In this document: in pieces, positions 23,817 through 33,314 of the stretch
How the letters are laid out: every line of letters begins with the position of its first letter
Position numbering within the stretch: the stretch's first letter is position 1
NCBI RefSeq assembly: GCF_000315795.1
Contig: NZ_ANHY01000015.1
Span: 124,001 to 188,000, forward strand
From: Caenispirillum salinarum AK4
Lineage (GTDB): Bacteria; Pseudomonadota; Alphaproteobacteria; Rhodospirillales; Rhodospirillaceae
Length of the DNA stretch: 64,000 bases
Direction of reading: 5' to 3'
Notes under the pieces: generated by a model
Seen by the model: only the letters and a program-made list of their open reading frames with translations
Database searches by the model: none
Told to the model about the DNA's origin: nothing
Program-made: the position numbers and the translations under genes

Positions 23817-26800
23817 TCACGCCGGCTGCGGACCATGGCGACGGGCGCGGCGGGCGTCCAGCCAGCGGCGCACGTTCACCCGCACCATGAGCGCGCTCGG
23901 CGTCACCACCAGGGTTAGCACGGTCGCGAAGCTCAGGCCGCAGACCAGGGCGGTGGACAACTGCGACCACCACTGCATGGACGGGGCGCCCAGCGTCACC
24001 TCGCGGTGGACGAAGTCGATGTTCACCTGGAACATCATGGGCAGCAGGCCCAGGCCCGTGGTCACGGTGGTCAGCAGCACCGGGCGCAGGCGCTGCACGC
24101 CGGTGCGCAGGATGGCCTCGTGGCCGTCGGCGAACTCGTGCTTCAGGCGGTCGTAGGTGTCGATGAGCACGATGTTGTTGTTCACCACGATGCCGGCCAG
24201 CGCGATCACGCCGATGCCCGACATGATGATCCCGAAGGGCTGCCCGAAGGCCAGCAGGCCCAGGAACACGCCGATGGTCGACATGATGACGGCCGACAGG
24301 ATCAGGAACGCCGAATAGAAGCTGTTGAACTGCGTCACCAGGATGATCGCCATCATGAACAGCGCCACGCCGAAGGCCTTCATGAGGAAGGCGCGGCTCT
24401 TGGCCTGTTCCTCGTCCTCGCCCTTGAAGTCGATGCTCAGGCGGGGGTTGAGATCGGCGTCCGGCGAGGCCATCCAGGCCTGCAACTCGCGCAGCTTGTC
24501 GTCGGCCAGCAGCCCCTCGGCCACTTCGGCGGAAACGGTGACCACCTGCTGGCTGTCGACGCGGCGGATCTCGCCGGTCTTGGGCTGGGGCTCGCGCTCG
24601 ACGAAGGCCCCCACTGGCACGCTGCCCTCGGGCGTGTTCACCGTGATGCGGTCCAACTGGTCCAGCGTGCGGTATTCGTCGGGGTAGCGGGCGACGATGT
24701 CCACCTCGTCGTCGGCGGTGCCGGGGCGATAGGTGGAGAACTTCAGGCCGTTGGTGACCATCTTCACCATGTCGCCGACCGAGCGGATGTCGATGCCGAA
24801 CTTGGCCGCCTGGGCGCGGTCCACCGTCAGCCGCCATTCGATGCCCGGCACGGCGCGGGTGTCCTCGATGTCGGTGAAGCCGCCGGCACGCTCCATGTAG
24901 CCGCGGATCTTCTCGGCCGCCGCATAGATGGCGTCCTGGTCGTTGCCGCCGATCTGCACCTGGATGGGCTTGCCCACGGGCGGGCCCTGCTCGGCCTCGC
25001 GCACCTCCACCTTGATGCCGGCGAAGCGGGGCTGGCTGGTCAGGTCGCGGATGTCGTCCAGGATTTCGCTGGCCGGGCGGCGGGTCTGCCAGTCGGTGAA
25101 GTCGATGCCCACCGATCCGATCACGTCCTCCGGCGCCTCGCGGTCGGCGGAATTCTTGCCGGTCTTGACGTACAGGCTCTCGATGCCGTCCATGTCCAGC
25201 ACCGCGCGCTCCACCTCGCCCACCAGGGCGTCCTTTTCCTCCACCGACAGGTTGCCGCGGGCGTGGACGTAGAGGAACGCCTGCTCGGGCTCGATGGAGG
25301 GGAAGAACTCCACCCCCTTGCCGAACATGCCGTAGGCCACCTGGCTGCCCACCAGCAGCATGACGGCGGCCAGCACCACCTTGCCGGGATGCTTGAGCAG
25401 CCGGTCGAGCGTGCGGGCATAGAAGCCGGTGATGCCGCGCAGGTCGCGCACGTCGCCTTCCTCCTGCGCCGACAGGGCCTGCATGACGGACGGATCGCTC
25501 TCGCCCCGACGGCCGAAGATGGCCCCCAGGGTGGGCACGAAGATCAGGGCCATGAACAGCGATGCCGTCAGCGTCGCCAGCAGGGTGTAGGGCAAGTACT
25601 TCATGAACTCGCCCACCACGCCGGTCCAGAAGGCCAGCGGCAGGAAGGCGGCCAGCGTGGTGGCGGTGGACGCGATGACCGGCCAGGCCATGCGCTTGGC
25701 GGCCAGGGCATAGGCCTCGCGGCGGTGCAGGCCCTCGCTCATCTTGCGGTCGGCGTATTCGGTGACGACGATGGCGCCGTCCACCAGCATGCCGACCGCC
25801 AGGATCAGGCCGAACAGCACCACCATGTTGATGGTCAGCCCCGCCGCGCCGATCACCAGGATCGCCATCAGGAAGCTGCCGGGAATGGCGATGCCCACAA
25901 GCAGGCCCGACCGAAGCCCCAGCGCGCCGACCACCACGACCATCACCAGCAGTACGGCGGCGATGACGTTGTTGGTCAGGTCGTTCAGGCTGTCGCGGAT
26001 GTTGGTGGACTGGTCCTGCAGGTAGGTGACCTGGATGGCGTCCGGCCAGTCCTGGCGCTCGCGCTCCACCACCTCGCGCACCTTGGCGACGGTGTCGATG
26101 ATGTTCTCGCCGGTCCGCTTGGAGACCTCCACCGTCAGGCCGGGCTGCCCGTTGACGCGGGCGAAGCCCTCGGCGTCCTCGAACCCGTGTCGGCCCTCGG
26201 CGATGTCGGCCAGGCGCACGATGCTGTCGCCCTGCACCTTGATGGGAATGTCCATGACCTCGGGCACGGTTTCCAGCAGGCCGGGCACCTTCACGGCGAA
26301 GCGGCCGGCGCCGGTGTCCAGGTTGCCGGCGGCCACCAGCGTGTTGTTGCCGGAAAAGAACGTGACGAAATCCTGGGCCGACAGGCCGTAGGCTTCGACC
26401 AGCGTCGGGTCGATGATGATCTGCCCCTGTTCGTCGCGCTTGCCGCCCACGTTGGCGTCCAGCACCGCGGGCACGCCCTCGATGGCGTCCTCCAGGTTCT
26501 CGGCCACGCGCAGCAGCGTGCGCTCGGGCACGTCGCCCGACAGCGCCACGACGATCACCGGGAACAGGCTGAAGTTGACCTCGGAGACGATGGGCTCGTC
26601 GGTTTCCTCGGGCAGTTCGGTCTTGGCCTTGTCGACCTGCTCGCGCACGTCGTCCATGGCCTGGTCGGCATCGAAGCCGGCCTCGAACTCCAGCAGGATG
26701 TTCGCGCCGCCCTCGTAGGCGGCGGCGCGCATCTCCTTGACGCCTTCCACGGTGCGCAGGTCCGCCTCCATGGGCTTGACCAGCATGCTCACCGCGTCCT

Positions 26801-26972
26801 CGGGCGAGATGCCCGAGTGCGACATGGTGACGTAGATCACCGGAATGTTGATGTCCGGCGCGCTTTCCTTGGGGATCTGCACGAAGGTGACCGTGCCCGC
26901 CAGCAGGATCAGCACCAGCGTGCTGATCACCGTGCGCGCATGGTGAATGGCGGCGTCGATGATGGCGTTCAC
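23817..26972 (-). CDS. RND efflux permease (AcrB/HAE family)
   Basis: A 1051-residue inner-membrane proton-driven pump of PF00873. Twelve transmembrane helices in the usual 1+5+1+5 plan with two large periplasmic loops. The fourth-helix region has GMLVDGAIVVTEY, with the acidic residues of the proton relay. The N terminus HARTVISTLVLILLAGTVTFVQIPKESAPDINIPVIYVT is typical of the branch with no dedicated outer-membrane gene next door. Substrate unknown; the partner adaptor is encoded just upstream with an ATGA overlap. An outer-membrane channel gene is not in this operon. Confidence 0.94.
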   Translation of the reverse strand: MNAIIDAAIHHARTVISTLVLILLAGTVTFVQIPKESAPDINIPVIYVTMSHSGISPEDAVSMLVKPMEADLRTVEGVKEMRAAAYEGGANILLEFEAGFDADQAMDDVREQVDKAKTELPEETDEPIVSEVNFSLFPVIVVALSGDVPERTLLRVAENLEDAIEGVPAVLDANVGGKRDEQGQIIIDPTLVEAYGLSAQDFVTFFSGNNTLVAAGNLDTGAGRFAVKVPGLLETVPEVMDIPIKVQGDSIVRLADIAEGRHGFEDAEGFARVNGQPGLTVEVSKRTGENIIDTVAKVREVVERERQDWPDAIQVTYLQDQSTNIRDSLNDLTNNVIAAVLLVMVVVVGALGLRSGLLVGIAIPGSFLMAILVIGAAGLTINMVVLFGLILAVGMLVDGAIVVTEYADRKMSEGLHRREAYALAAKRMAWPVIASTATTLAAFLPLAFWTGVVGEFMKYLPYTLLATLTASLFMALIFVPTLGAIFGRRGESDPSVMQALSAQEEGDVRDLRGITGFYARTLDRLLKHPGKVVLAAVMLLVGSQVAYGMFGKGVEFFPSIEPEQAFLYVHARGNLSVEEKDALVGEVERAVLDMDGIESLYVKTGKNSADREAPEDVIGSVGIDFTDWQTRRPASEILDDIRDLTSQPRFAGIKVEVREAEQGPPVGKPIQVQIGGNDQDAIYAAAEKIRGYMERAGGFTDIEDTRAVPGIEWRLTVDRAQAAKFGIDIRSVGDMVKMVTNGLKFSTYRPGTADDEVDIVARYPDEYRTLDQLDRITVNTPEGSVPVGAFVEREPQPKTGEIRRVDSQQVVTVSAEVAEGLLADDKLRELQAWMASPDADLNPRLSIDFKGEDEEQAKSRAFLMKAFGVALFMMAIILVTQFNSFYSAFLILSAVIMSTIGVFLGLLAFGQPFGIIMSGIGVIALAGIVVNNNIVLIDTYDRLKHEFADGHEAILRTGVQRLRPVLLTTVTTGLGLLPMMFQVNIDFVHREVTLGAPSMQWWSQLSTALVCGLSFATVLTLVVTPSALMVRVNVRRWLDARRARRHGPQPA

Positions 26973-28213
26973 TGCGTCTCTCCACGCTCGGCCGGCGGCA
27001 GGGAAGCCTCTTCCGCCGCGCGTGCGCCGGTGCCGAGCGACACGGCGGCGTCCTCGCCGGGGGCGGTGGTCTCGGCCAGCGGCCGGGCGGCGCCGTCGTC
27101 AGCCGCGCCATTCCCGGGCGCCCCGCTCCGGGGCGCCGTCGGGGCGGGGGCGGCGACGGGGTCCACCGTCTCGCCGGCCGTCACGTACTCCTGGCCGACG
27201 GTGATGACGCGCACCGTCTCGGGCAGGCCGGTCAGCCAGATGGCGTCGGGCGTGGCAGAGACCAGGTCGACCGGATGGAAGCGAACCACGTTGGCGTCGT
27301 CCACGGTCTTCACGCCCAGGCGGCCGGCGTCGTCCAGCGTCATCAGGGCCGGCGACAGCTCGTGGGCCTGGACGCGGCGCAGGGGCAGGCGCAGGTCCAC
27401 GGTCTGGCCCTCGCGCAGGCTCATGTCGGGGTTGGGGATCTCCACCTCCACGGTGAAGGTGCGGGTCGCCGCGTCGGCGACGGGGGCGACGTAGGTCACC
27501 CGGCCGTCCAGATCCGGACCGTTGAAGACCGAGGCATGGGCGACGGCGCCGGGCTCGATGTCGCCGATGCGGCGCTCGGCGATGTCGGCGCGCACCACCA
27601 CCGGGTCCAGGTCGACGATGGTGGCGATGGCCGCACCCGGCGACACCACGTCGCCGACCTCCACCGAGCGGGCGGAGACCACGCCGTCGATGGGGGCCTC
27701 GATGGTGGTGCGGTCCACGTCCAACTCGATCTCGGCCAGGTCGGCGCGGGCTTCCTCCAGCGCTGCGCGGGCTTCGGCAAGACGGACCCGGCTGGCGAAG
27801 TTGCGCGACTGCAGTTCCTTGGCGGCGTCGTACTGCAACTGGCGCTGCTCAAGCTGGGCGCGGGCCTTGGCCAGGCGTGCCGCCCGGTCGGTCATGTCCA
27901 GTTCCACCAGCACGTCGCCGGCGGAAACCTGGTCGCCCTTTTCCACGAGCACGCGGCGGACCGGCGAGGACGTCTCGGCGCGCACGGTCAGTACCCGGTC
28001 GGCGGCGGTGCGGCCGGTCGCCCGCAGTTCGTCCACCCGCGCGTGCGCCACCGACTCGGCGACGCGCACGCGCATGGGCGCGGCGTCCTCGGCGGCCGGG
28101 ATGGCGGCGCTCGGCGGCGGGACCGGTTCGCCGGACGGCAGCACCAGACCCGACCCGATCCAGCCGACGGCGGCGAGGAGGATGATCGCGGCGATGACGT
28201 AGGATTTGCGCAT
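26969..28213 (-). CDS. RND efflux periplasmic adaptor (membrane fusion protein)
   Basis: A 414-residue adaptor of the HlyD/RND-MFP group. An N-terminal membrane anchor (residues 5-25) is followed by a lipoyl-like half motif (SPVRRVLVEKGDQVSAGDVLVELD), an alpha-helical hairpin near residues 115-165, the second lipoyl half (TIEAPIDGVVSARSVEVGDVVSPG) and a beta-barrel. The last 60 residues are Pro/Ala-rich. It links the RND pump to an outer-membrane channel. It is 12 bases downstream of the PadR gene, so all three genes form one operon. Confidence 0.93.
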   Translation of the reverse strand: MRKSYVIAAIILLAAVGWIGSGLVLPSGEPVPPPSAAIPAAEDAAPMRVRVAESVAHARVDELRATGRTAADRVLTVRAETSSPVRRVLVEKGDQVSAGDVLVELDMTDRAARLAKARAQLEQRQLQYDAAKELQSRNFASRVRLAEARAALEEARADLAEIELDVDRTTIEAPIDGVVSARSVEVGDVVSPGAAIATIVDLDPVVVRADIAERRIGDIEPGAVAHASVFNGPDLDGRVTYVAPVADAATRTFTVEVEIPNPDMSLREGQTVDLRLPLRRVQAHELSPALMTLDDAGRLGVKTVDDANVVRFHPVDLVSATPDAIWLTGLPETVRVITVGQEYVTAGETVDPVAAPAPTAPRSGAPGNGAADDGAARPLAETTAPGEDAAVSLGTGARAAEEASLPPAERGETQ

Positions 28214-28225
28214 GACCTCGGTTCC

Positions 28226-28822
28226 TTACTCGCCGGCCTTGCGGGCGCGGTGCGGTGCGGTTTCGCCGGCCGACCGGCCGGGCAGGGGCTCGTGATCGCC
28301 GCGCTCCAGGGAGTCGACCAGCGCGCCGGCGTTGTTGTCTATGTACGTGGCGATGGCGGAATAGACCGCCTTGCCCAGGCCGAAGACGAACCGCTGGCCG
28401 GCGGTCATGTCCGCCGGGTCGCATTCGGCCATCTTTTCCAGCTCGCTGGCGTTCAGGTCCTTGTAGTCGGCCACCAGCCGGCGGACGCGGTCGGGCTCCA
28501 TGACCTCCGCCAGGCTGAGCATGAACAGCGTGTCGGACTTGTACTTGTCCACCGCCGGACGGTTGGAGGCGAAGGACCGCACCAGGGCGGCATGGCCTTC
28601 CGGTGTGAGGGTGTAGACCTTCTTGTCGGGGCGGCCCGCCTGGGGTTCCTCCTGGCAGGCCACCAGCCCCTCGGCCAGAAGCGCCGTCAGGGCGGGATAG
28701 ATCGAGCCGAACCCGATGGGATGGAAGGCGGCGTAGGCGCCTTCCTCGAACATCTTGCGGATCTCGTAGCCCGAGGCGGGACCGCGCGCGAGCGCGCCCA
28801 GGCAGAGGGTCTTGGCGTCCAT
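28226..28822 (-). CDS. PadR-family repressor of the efflux operon
   Basis: A 198-residue regulator. Residues 1-80 are the PadR winged helix (PF03551): LCLGALARGPASGYEIRKMFEEGAYAAFHPIGFGSIYPALTALLAEGLV. Residues 90-180 form the C-terminal dimerisation domain (PF10400 type). PadR proteins repress adjacent transporter or detoxification genes until a ligand binds. It is the first gene of the efflux operon, and three palindromes upstream of its start are probable binding sites, so autoregulation is likely. Confidence 0.92.
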   Translation of the reverse strand: MDAKTLCLGALARGPASGYEIRKMFEEGAYAAFHPIGFGSIYPALTALLAEGLVACQEEPQAGRPDKKVYTLTPEGHAALVRSFASNRPAVDKYKSDTLFMLSLAEVMEPDRVRRLVADYKDLNASELEKMAECDPADMTAGQRFVFGLGKAVYSAIATYIDNNAGALVDSLERGDHEPLPGRSAGETAPHRARKAGE

Positions 28823-28846
28823 GGAAACTCCGGGTCCTCGGCTGAG

Positions 28847-28897
28847 ATATCGAACCGATATAGCTGACTATCGGCGCGATATATAGCGGACCGATAT
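28847..28897. promoter_or_regulatory. Triple PadR operator
   Basis: Three copies of the palindrome ATATCG-N3-CGATAT lie between divergent genes: a perfect one at 28847-28861 (spacer AAC), one with a single mismatch at 28868-28882 (CTATCG-GCG-CGATAT), and one with a single mismatch at 28883-28897 (ATAGCG-GAC-CGATAT). The first two are 21 bases apart, two helical turns. The stretch is conspicuously A/T-rich for this genome. They sit 25-75 bases upstream of padR and 146-196 bases upstream of the divergent hydrolase gene. Confidence 0.75.
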
Positions 28898-29042
28898 ACG
28901 GACGGCAACGAGAATCCTCAACAGCCGCTGCTTTTTCGCATGTGCGGCAAAAAATGCTGCATTGCAGCGAAATGGGGTCGCGGGAGGGCGGGCGATGGGC
29001 GTATACAGGGGGCAGGAAAACGTTTGCCCCTGGGAGGACCGC

Positions 29043-29900
29043 GTGACCCTCGAGATTCTCAAAGCCGTTCCGCGCGACCCGGCCCTGGCCGAGCGGGCGC
29101 GCCGCCGGCCGCCGCTCCTGTTCGTGCACGGCGCCTTCTGCGGCGCCTGGATCTGGCAGGAACACTTTCTGCCGTGGTTCGCCGACCGCGGGTGGGAGGC
29201 CTATGCCGTGTCCCTCAGCGGCCACGGCGGCAGCCGCGACCCCGACCGCCTGGATCAATACGGCATGGCGCACTTCATCGCCGACGTGGGCGAGGCCATG
29301 ACGCGCATCGGACGGCCGCCGGTGCTGGTCGGCCATTCCATGGGCGGCATGGTGGTGCAGAAGATCATGGATGCCGTGCCGCCCGGCGCGCCGCACTTGG
29401 CGGGCGTGGTGCTGATGTGTTCGTTGTCGCCGTGGGGGCTGGCGCCGACGGGCCTGTACATGAGCACCGCGCATCCCGACCTGCTGCGCGAGATCGCCAT
29501 GATCCAGATGTTCGGACCCGAGGCGGCGACGCCCCAGGGCATGCGCGCCGCCATGCTGAGCGAGCACGCCAGCGACGAGGATTCGCGCCGCTGGTTCGAG
29601 CGGATGCAGCCCGAGTCGCGGCTGGCCAGCATGCAGCTGACCTGGCTGATTCCGCCGGCGCCGACCTGGCTGCCGGAATCGCGGCCGCCGGTGCTGGTGA
29701 TGGGGGCCGGCAACGATGTCTTCGTTCCGTCCTGGATTGTCGAGGCCACGGCCCGCTACTATCGCGCCGATTCCCTGCGCATCTTCCCCGACACGGCCCA
29801 TGCCATGATGCTGGAGCCCCACTGGGAAGATGTGGCCGAGGGGCTGGAAGAGTGGCTCATGCCGTTCGAGGCCTCCGCCACGCTGAAGGCCGCCGCCTGA
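29043..29900 (+). CDS. Alpha/beta hydrolase
   Basis: A 285-residue hydrolase (PF12697/PF00561). The oxyanion motif is LLFVHGAFCGAW at residues 25-36, the nucleophile elbow GHSMGG is at 97-102 with Ser99, the acid is probably Asp in MGAGNDVFVP, and the His is in PDTAHAMM. GTG 29043 follows a strong GGGAGGACC; an in-frame ATG at 28962 would add 27 residues of no clear homology. Substrate unknown. It is divergent from the PadR-efflux operon and may share its operators. Confidence 0.86.
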   Translation: MTLEILKAVPRDPALAERARRRPPLLFVHGAFCGAWIWQEHFLPWFADRGWEAYAVSLSGHGGSRDPDRLDQYGMAHFIADVGEAMTRIGRPPVLVGHSMGGMVVQKIMDAVPPGAPHLAGVVLMCSLSPWGLAPTGLYMSTAHPDLLREIAMIQMFGPEAATPQGMRAAMLSEHASDEDSRRWFERMQPESRLASMQLTWLIPPAPTWLPESRPPVLVMGAGNDVFVPSWIVEATARYYRADSLRIFPDTAHAMMLEPHWEDVAEGLEEWLMPFEASATLKAAA

Positions 29901-30007
29901 TCCGTCGGTCCGCGCCGCGAAACGGTTGCGCGGCGGCGGCGCGGGTCGTCTAATTGGGGGGAACTGGCGCGGGCGGGCGTGGCCGGGGTCGGATGGAAGA
30001 GGGGGAC

Positions 30008-32872
30008 ATGACACAGGAGGGGGCGTCGCGGCTGTCGGCGGAGGATCACGCCGCCATCTTCGCCCAAAGCGGCGAGGCCCAGGCCGTGTGCAGCCGCGCC
30101 GGCATCGTTCTGGCGGCCAACCACGCCTTCCGCCTGCTGGTCCGCCGCCCCGAGGAGGCTATCGTCGGCGCCTCCTTCTTCGACCTGCTGGACCCGCGCG
30201 AGCGCGCCGCCCTGGGCACGCGGCTGGAACGCCTGCTCGCCGGTCCGGTGCGTGCGCTGGAGCGCGACGTGCGCCTGATCGACGGCCGGGGCCAGCGGCT
30301 GTGGGGGGCCTTGTGCCTGTCGGTGGTCCTGCCCGACGACGACCTCGACAGCGGCGGACCGGCGCCGCCGGACCCGGACGCCGACGTCCTGCTTGTGGCG
30401 CAGCTGCGCGACATCACCGAGGCCAAGCAGCTGGAACAGATGCTGGTGGAGAGCGAGCGCCGCCACCGCACCATCTTTTCCAGCCTGTCGGAGGGCTTCA
30501 TCCAGGTCGACGGCCGGGGCACCGTGGTGGAGGTCAACGATGCCCTCTGCCGCATGCTGGGGCTGGGCCGCGTCGACCTGATCGGACGGCCGGTAACGTC
30601 GGTGCTGACGCCCGAGGGGTGCGCCACCCTGGCGGTGGAGTTCGTGCCCGATGCCGCCATGTCGCAGGCCTTCACCCTGTCGCTGCGCCATGCCGAGGGG
30701 CGCGAGGTTCTGGCCGCCGTCTATCCGGCGCGGCTGGCCGACAGCGCGGGCGGCGGCTTCATCGCGCTGATGGTCGACATGACCGAGCACCGCCGGGCCG
30801 AGCGAGAGCTGGCCGTGCGCGAGGAGCACTACCGCACGCTGGTCACCAGCATGCAGGACGGCCTGGTGCTCATCCGCGAGGCCCGGTTCGATTTCGTGAA
30901 CGAGGCCTTCGGCCGCATCCTGGGCGTTGATCCGGCGGCGCTGACGGGCCGTCCCTTCGCCGACCTGATCGCCGACGAAGACCTGCCGCGCGTCCAGCGG
31001 AACTACGAGCGCCGCCTGCGCGGCGAGGCCGTGCCCAATGAATACGAACTCCGCCTCAAGCGTGCGGATGGGACGCTGGCGGTGGTCAACCTGCACGTCG
31101 CGCTGGTGACGGGTGCCGACGGCAGCAAGGTGGCCGTCGCCACCATCAAGGACATCACCGAGCGCAAGCGGGCCGAGGACGAGCGGCGCAAGCTTTCGTC
31201 GGCTCTGGACCAGGCGGCGGCGGCGGTGGTCATCACCGATGCCCGCGGCGTCATCGACTACGTCAACGACCGTTTCACCGCGCTGACCGGCTGGACGGCG
31301 GCCGAGCTGGTGGGGCGGCATGCGTCCGTCCTGGCCGACCCGGAGGCGCCGGCCGAGGACGCCTTCGCCCAGGCGCTGGCGGCCGGCAAGGCCTGGAAGG
31401 GCGAGGCGCGGGCCGTGCGCAAGGACGGCGAGGCCTATTGGGAGACCGTCTCCGTCGCGCCGGTGCGAGATGACGCGGGGGCGGTGACCCATTTCGTCGC
31501 CGTCAAGGAGGACATCACCCAGCGCAAGGAGACCGAGCGCCGCGTCTGGCAGCAGGCCAACTTCGACGCCGTCACGGGCCTGCCCAACCGGGTGCTGTTC
31601 CAGGACCGCCTGCACCAGGACCTGACCCGCGCCCGCCGCAAGGACGAGCGCCTGTGCCTGATGTTCATCGACCTGGACCGCTTCAAGCTGGTCAACGACA
31701 CCCTCGGGCATGAGGCGGGCGACGAACTGCTGGTGGAGGTGGGGCGCCGCCTGACCGCCTGCGTGCGCGAGAGCGACACGGTGGCCCGGCTGGCCGGCGA
31801 CGAGTTCACCATCCTCCTGCCCGAGCCGGGCACCGCCGCCGACATCGCCGCCGTGGCCGAGCGGGTGCTGGCGGCCCTGCGCCGGGGCTTCGTCATCGCC
31901 GGCGGGCGCGAGGTGTTCATCGGCGGGTCCATCGGCATCAGCGTCTATCCCGACCACGGCGAGGACGCCTCGACCCTGCTCAAGCACGCCGACGCCGCCA
32001 TGTACCGGGCCAAGGACCTGGGCCGCAACACCCACTGCGTCTACAGCGAGGACCTGGGCGCCAAGGCGGCGGCGCGCCTGGAGCTGGAGGGCGATCTGCG
32101 CCGGGCCCTGGGCCGCGGCGAGATCGCCGTGCTGTTCCATCCGGTGGTCGACGCGGCCGAGCGGCGCGTGACGGGGGCCGAGGCGCTGGTGCGCTGGAAC
32201 CACCCGACGCGCGGCCAGCTGCCCCCGGCCGACTTCCTGCCCCTGGCCGAGGAGATCGGCCTGATCCACGACATCGGCCGCCACGTCCTGCGCGTCGCCT
32301 GCACCGAGGCCGCCGCCTGGCGGCGCGAGGTGGGGGAGGGCGCGGCCCCGGCCGTGTCGGTCAACGTCTCCGACGCGCAACTCGTGCAGGGGCGCCTGGC
32401 CGACGCGGTGGCCGAGGCCCTGGCGCACTCGGGCCTGCCGCCCGCCGCCCTGATGCTGGAGTTGAGCGAAAGCGTCCTGCTGCGCGAGGAGGCCGCGGTG
32501 GGGCGGGGCCTGGATGCGCTGTCGGCGCAAGGGGTGGTGCTGGCGCTGGACGATTTCGGCACCGGCTATGCCTCGCTCCAGCATCTGCGGCGCTATCCCT
32601 TCCGCGCGCTGAAGCTGCACCGGTCCTTCGTGCGCGACATGATGGGCGACGAGGACGACCGCCGTCTGGTGGAAACGGTCATCGCCATGGCCCGCGCGCT
32701 GGGCCTTCAGGTGGTCGCCGCCGGCGTGGAGCATCCCGAGCAGCTGGCGTGGCTGCGGGCGCGCTACTGCGACAGCGTGCAGGGCTATCTGTTCGGCCAG
32801 CCGCTGACGTCCGAGGCCTTCCGCGACACCCTCCGCCGCCCGGTGCAGGTGGCCGAGGCGCCGGCGGGCTGA
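30008..32872 (+). CDS. Four-PAS GGDEF-EAL cyclic-di-GMP signalling protein
   Basis: A 954-residue cytoplasmic protein without clear membrane segments. Four PAS domains lie at about 15-130, 145-260, 270-390 and 395-515; the linkers DITERKRAEDERRK and DITQRKETERRV mark the joints. The diguanylate cyclase domain (about 525-690) carries AGDEF at 596-600 in place of GGDEF, a variant that is often active. The EAL domain (700-940) keeps Glu725 of EAL, the NVS and ALDDFGTGYAS motifs and Lys869. However, the KID motif is KLH (His871) and the AEGVE motif is AAGVE (Ala905), so two metal-site or catalytic positions are lost. Cyclase output or ligand sensing is therefore more likely than phosphodiesterase. 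ATG 29993 is an alternative start. Confidence 0.92.
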   Translation: MTQEGASRLSAEDHAAIFAQSGEAQAVCSRAGIVLAANHAFRLLVRRPEEAIVGASFFDLLDPRERAALGTRLERLLAGPVRALERDVRLIDGRGQRLWGALCLSVVLPDDDLDSGGPAPPDPDADVLLVAQLRDITEAKQLEQMLVESERRHRTIFSSLSEGFIQVDGRGTVVEVNDALCRMLGLGRVDLIGRPVTSVLTPEGCATLAVEFVPDAAMSQAFTLSLRHAEGREVLAAVYPARLADSAGGGFIALMVDMTEHRRAERELAVREEHYRTLVTSMQDGLVLIREARFDFVNEAFGRILGVDPAALTGRPFADLIADEDLPRVQRNYERRLRGEAVPNEYELRLKRADGTLAVVNLHVALVTGADGSKVAVATIKDITERKRAEDERRKLSSALDQAAAAVVITDARGVIDYVNDRFTALTGWTAAELVGRHASVLADPEAPAEDAFAQALAAGKAWKGEARAVRKDGEAYWETVSVAPVRDDAGAVTHFVAVKEDITQRKETERRVWQQANFDAVTGLPNRVLFQDRLHQDLTRARRKDERLCLMFIDLDRFKLVNDTLGHEAGDELLVEVGRRLTACVRESDTVARLAGDEFTILLPEPGTAADIAAVAERVLAALRRGFVIAGGREVFIGGSIGISVYPDHGEDASTLLKHADAAMYRAKDLGRNTHCVYSEDLGAKAAARLELEGDLRRALGRGEIAVLFHPVVDAAERRVTGAEALVRWNHPTRGQLPPADFLPLAEEIGLIHDIGRHVLRVACTEAAAWRREVGEGAAPAVSVNVSDAQLVQGRLADAVAEALAHSGLPPAALMLELSESVLLREEAAVGRGLDALSAQGVVLALDDFGTGYASLQHLRRYPFRALKLHRSFVRDMMGDEDDRRLVETVIAMARALGLQVVAAGVEHPEQLAWLRARYCDSVQGYLFGQPLTSEAFRDTLRRPVQVAEAPAG

Positions 32873-32966
32873 GGCCGGCCGGTCCCGCCGCCCGCGATTT
32901 TCGGGGGACCAACCGGCGGGGCATGGCGTTTCACCGGGGACCCCAGGACGACATGGAGGATCTCCC

Positions 32967-33293
32967 ATGCGACGCTTCCTTGTTTCCGCCGCCGCCCTTG
33001 CGCTGGGTGTCGGTGTCGGCGCCGGTCCGGCGCTGGCCGAGGACGCCGTGGCGCCCGGCGACTACGGCGACACCAACCCCGTCGACGCCCGCGACCGCGG
33101 CGACTACCCGGGCCTGGAGCGGGGCACCGACGAAACCTTCAACGCCAACAACGAGTTCACCAACGAGGTCATCGACCGGCACGAGGCGCTGGACCTGAAC
33201 GCCCAGGAGCCGACCGTCACCGGCGAGGATTTCGACGAATTCCGCAGGAACCTGGGCGAAGCCAACGTCGAAGGCGAAATGCTCAGCGATTGA
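32967..33293 (+). CDS. Small secreted acidic protein, unknown function
   Basis: A 108-residue protein with a clear signal peptide (hydrophobic core VSAAALALGVGVGAG, cleavage after ALA, residue 24). The mature 84 residues are rich in Asp, Glu and Asn, with paired motifs DYGDTN, RDRGDYPG and NANNEFTNEVIDRH. No family recognised. GGAGGATC precedes ATG 32967 and a strong terminator follows, so it is a single-gene transcript. Confidence 0.72.
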   Translation: MRRFLVSAAALALGVGVGAGPALAEDAVAPGDYGDTNPVDARDRGDYPGLERGTDETFNANNEFTNEVIDRHEALDLNAQEPTVTGEDFDEFRRNLGEANVEGEMLSD

Positions 33294-33314
33294 GGCGGGA
33301 TACACTGTCCGGTC

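Noticed and set aside
24006-27494. 1162-codon plus-strand ORF opposite the RND permease
   Set aside because: His/Gly/Val-rich antisense shadow of a gene with full RND features; no motif of its own.
28905-28975. Terminator-like T- and A-runs near CTTTTTCGCATGTGCGGCAAAAAATG
   Set aside because: The arms do not pair well and no gene ends there; more likely promoter DNA of the divergent hydrolase gene.
29759-32968. 1069-codon minus-strand ORF opposite the PAS-GGDEF-EAL gene
   Set aside because: Antisense shadow with His/Arg/Gln-rich low-complexity translation; the plus-strand gene is unambiguous.
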